NCBI RefSeq assembly: GCF_001039575.1
Contig: NZ_JIBT01000004.1
Location: forward strand, 1-55,044
DNA from: Halomonas sp. PR-M31
Lineage (GTDB): Bacteria > Pseudomonadota > Gammaproteobacteria > Pseudomonadales > Halomonadaceae
Length of the DNA stretch: 55,044 nt
Direction of reading: 5' to 3'
Shown: positions 53,337 to 55,044 of the stretch, in pieces
Layout of the letters: the number at the start of each line of letters is the position of its first letter
Numbering within the stretch: position 1 is the stretch's first letter
Position numbers and translations under genes: made by a program
The notes under the pieces: model-generated
What the model was told of the DNA's origin: nothing
Seen by the model: only the letters and a program-made list of their open reading frames with translations
Databases searched by the model: none

Positions 53337-53957
53337 TCAGATGCCTATTTGCTGGAGAAACAGATGGAGGGCACGAGGATCAATCAGAAGGGTAATCACG
53401 ACACCGCCGATGGCGCCACCAAGATGCGCCTCGTGAGCGAGACCGCCGACCTGATTCGGGCCGCGATTCTGCATGGCGTAGAGCGAGAGCGCCACGAAAC
53501 CGATGGCGAACAGAATGGCGGGAATGGGAATGGCAAAGAAGAGATACAGCATCCGAAAGGGTTCGTACAAACAGAAGGCGAAAAGCACACCGGTGATGGC
53601 GCCGGAAGCGCCGACCGCTGAATAGCGAGGGTTGCCACGCTGGATGATCAGCGACAGTCCATGAGCCGAGAGTTCAGAGCCGAAGTAGAGAATCAGATAG
53701 CCAACAGGGCCTAAAACGATCTCGAGCCAAGGGCCAAAGAAATAAAGCGTCAGCATGTTGACCAGCAAGTGGGCGCCGTTGACGTGCACGAAGCCTGCGG
53801 TCACCAGCCGGTAGATTTCGCCATGACGCAGAATGCGCTCAGGACGAAAGGCCAGACGTGCGATGAGCTGAGGGCGGCTTTTCAGCACATAGAGACTAAC
53901 GACGATATTGATGACGAGCAGCGCCAGGGTGATCGGCGTCTGGGTCAGATCCAGCAT
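53337..53957 (-). CDS. Rhomboid family intramembrane serine protease
   Basis: The 206-residue inner-membrane protein has six hydrophobic helices, the catalytic Ser in VGASGAITG (S118), the partner His in HEAHLGGAIGG (H178) and the oxyanion-region HVNGAHLLVNM (H67-type helix 2). Rhomboids cleave within membrane helices. The protein is shorter than E. coli GlpG and lacks its N-terminal cytoplasmic domain. It is followed by a Nudix gene. Confidence 0.92.
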   Translation of the reverse strand: MLDLTQTPITLALLVINIVVSLYVLKSRPQLIARLAFRPERILRHGEIYRLVTAGFVHVNGAHLLVNMLTLYFFGPWLEIVLGPVGYLILYFGSELSAHGLSLIIQRGNPRYSAVGASGAITGVLFAFCLYEPFRMLYLFFAIPIPAILFAIGFVALSLYAMQNRGPNQVGGLAHEAHLGGAIGGVVITLLIDPRALHLFLQQIGI

Positions 53958-54075
53958 GAACGGGTCTCCGCGAGAGGGTGATTCGATGCCATCATGGTGT
54001 CAGATTGTGCGGGTGCGGTCTTGTGCGTATGTTGAAGATAGGTTTTTTGAGTGTTCGATTGCGCGGGAGCTGATT

Positions 54076-54420
54076 ATGCATATGCGCCGCAAAGGATGGC
54101 TTATCGGCATGTTGTTGGCCATTCTGGTGGCCTGCGCCGATGAAAAGCCCGCCGAAGTGCCATTGTCGATATTGGCGTCGCAACCAGCGGCTTACGAAGA
54201 CAAGCCCGTCGCCACCCAAGGGGTAGTGCGCACCTTCGAGACGCCGCGTCACTATTGGATCGAGGATGAGGGCCTGAACCGGGTGGAAGTGTTTCCCCAG
54301 GAGCGCATTGTGCCCTACCTCGGTGAGCAGGTTCGCATCATCGGTCGGTTCCACTATGGGCAGAAGGAAGGACGCAAACTGGAAATAGAGCATATCGTAG
54401 CAATCGACGACCTGGAATGA
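54076..54420 (+). CDS. Lipoprotein with OB-fold-like domain
   Basis: The 114-residue protein has a lipoprotein signal (GMLLAILVACADEKP; lipobox LVAC, acylated Cys about residue 20) and a compact strand-rich domain (VATQGVVRTFETPRHYWIED, QVRIIGRFHY, RKLEIEHIVAID) with an OB-fold pattern similar to nucleic-acid-binding or BOF-type periplasmic domains. Function is unknown. GGGAG precedes the ATG at 54076; the ATG at 54082 is an alternative. Confidence 0.7.
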   Translation: MHMRRKGWLIGMLLAILVACADEKPAEVPLSILASQPAAYEDKPVATQGVVRTFETPRHYWIEDEGLNRVEVFPQERIVPYLGEQVRIIGRFHYGQKEGRKLEIEHIVAIDDLE

Positions 54421-54584
54421 ACAAAGCCTATCGGCGTCAATTGAGGGCAGCCGGTGGGGGATGTGAGCCTGGGCACGGCTGCTTCAAGAGGCTGCTTTGA
54501 GAGTAAAGGCTTGTCAGCGCATCCTCATGGCGTCAGGATTCTCTATCCAACCCCCGCTCGGACAATAAACAAAGGAGTATCACG

Positions 54585-54863
54585 ATGGCTCAAGCAAGTG
54601 CGCGTCACATTCTGGTGGATAGCGAAGAAAAATGTCAGGAACTCAAGACTGAAATCGAGAACGGACGCGATTTCGCCGAGGTGGCAAAAGAGCATTCCAC
54701 CTGTCCCTCCGGGCGTAGTGGCGGCGATCTGGGCACCTTTACCCAGGGTCAGATGGTGCCGGAGTTCGACAAGGTAGTATTCAATGATGAACTCAACACC
54801 GTGCACGGTCCGATCAAGACTCAGTTTGGTTACCATTTGCTGGAAGTGACTGACCGCTCCTGA
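54585..54863 (+). CDS. ppiC: Peptidyl-prolyl cis-trans isomerase C (parvulin)
   Basis: The 92-residue single-domain parvulin has ASARHILVDSEEKCQELKTE, DFAEVAKEHSTCPS, GGDLGTFTQGQMVPEFDKVV and IKTQFGYHLLEVTDR, all family signatures with the active-site His, Cys/Asp and Phe positions. E. coli PpiC is 93 residues. AAGGAG precedes the ATG. A terminator follows 18 bases after the stop. Confidence 0.95.
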   Translation: MAQASARHILVDSEEKCQELKTEIENGRDFAEVAKEHSTCPSGRSGGDLGTFTQGQMVPEFDKVVFNDELNTVHGPIKTQFGYHLLEVTDRS

Positions 54864-54880
54864 AGCTGCTGTCGTCTTGA

Positions 54881-54916
54881 ACGCAAAACACTGGTCATGT
54901 GACCAGGCGTTTTGCA
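54881..54916. terminator. Hairpin after ppiC, possibly bidirectional
   Basis: GCAAAACACTGGTCA and TGACCAGGCGTTTTGC pair around TG with two mismatches, with an A-run on one side and a T-run on the other. It separates ppiC from the convergent chemotaxis receptor gene. Confidence 0.7.
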
Positions 54917-54936
54917 TTGACTGCCCAGTATAAAAC

Positions 54937-55044
54937 TCAGAAGTCACTCCATTCCTCGACGTCGGCCTCAGCCTCGGGTCGTTTGACCGGTGCCGGCTTT
55001 GAAGCAGAAGAGGGCGCCGGCGCCTTGACCGTCTTGACGCTTTT
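54937..55044 (-). CDS. C-terminus of a methyl-accepting chemotaxis protein (partial)
   Basis: The last 35 residues of a minus-strand gene that enters from the right edge: KSVKTVKAPAPSSASKPAPV and a tail ending VEEWSDF. A flexible Ala/Pro/Lys linker ending in an aromatic acidic pentapeptide (xWxxF) is typical of chemoreceptors that tether CheR/CheB. The signalling domain itself lies outside the window, so the call rests on the tail only. Confidence 0.55.
   Translation of the reverse strand, partial: KSVKTVKAPAPSSASKPAPVKRPEAEADVEEWSDF

Overview
The window reads as a high-GC gammaproteobacterial chromosome, most likely a member of the Halomonadaceae (Halomonas or a relative). This rests on gene content and order: gacA(uvrY)-uvrC-pgsA followed by tRNA-Gly/Cys/Leu, rnfABCDGE-nth, ihfB-lapA-lapB against pyrF, sdhE-ygfX against nadB, a CstA / cory-CC-star / ArsA-type ATPase cluster, and a TRAP transporter catabolic locus. 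The family assignment is inference; no rRNA is present.

Layout. 1-8.4 kb: fxsA (partial), an SDR reductase, a ComEA-like protein, pyrF, lapBA, ihfB, sdhE-ygfX, nadB, a FUSC membrane protein and a small unrecognised gene. 8.5-12.5 kb: tRNA-Leu, -Cys and -Gly (with a decayed second tRNA-Gly), pgsA, uvrC, a frameshifted gacA/uvrY and tRNA-Ala. 12.6-19.7 kb: an orphan ABC ATPase, argF, grxD, rnt, argG, hlyU, a glutathione transferase, a DUF1161 protein and an ElyC-like protein. 19.8-23 kb: cstA, cory-CC-star and the ArsA/Get3-like ATPase. 23-29.3 kb: nth and the complete Rnf electron-transport complex. 29.5-38.6 kb: a probable catabolic locus with an amidohydrolase, a LysR regulator, an M20 amidohydrolase, a ThDP-dependent decarboxylase and a DctPQM TRAP transporter. 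38.6-42 kb: a CobW-type metallochaperone and metG.

42.2-50.7 kb is an accessory island, visibly richer in A+T over much of its length. It holds an HNH protein, a ruined IS630-family element, a DinB gene cut by an IS3-family remnant, then a translationally coupled pair: a nucleoid-associated NA37 protein and a RelA/SpoT-type nucleotide synthetase with its catalytic residues intact, followed by a two-TM protein. After it come four toxin-antitoxin pairs (ParDE, BrnTA, Phd-YoeB, BrnTA). Boundaries between several of these units carry a shared CCGCT-N8/9-CGTTA signature and core sites resembling integron attC ends, so I interpret the stretch as an integron-type cassette array without an integrase in view. 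The NA37-RelA/SpoT unit is the best candidate for an undescribed system, possibly a toxSAS or anti-phage module.

50.8-55 kb returns to chromosomal genes: alpha carbonic anhydrase (amber stop), a DUF421 protein, a DsrE-like protein, a Nudix hydrolase, rhomboid, an OB-fold-like lipoprotein, ppiC and the C-terminus of a chemotaxis receptor.

Caution: seven otherwise intact chromosomal genes carry one single-base frameshift each, and every one can be repaired by lengthening a short same-base run or doubling a base. Sequencing or assembly error is therefore more likely than real gene loss for most of them.
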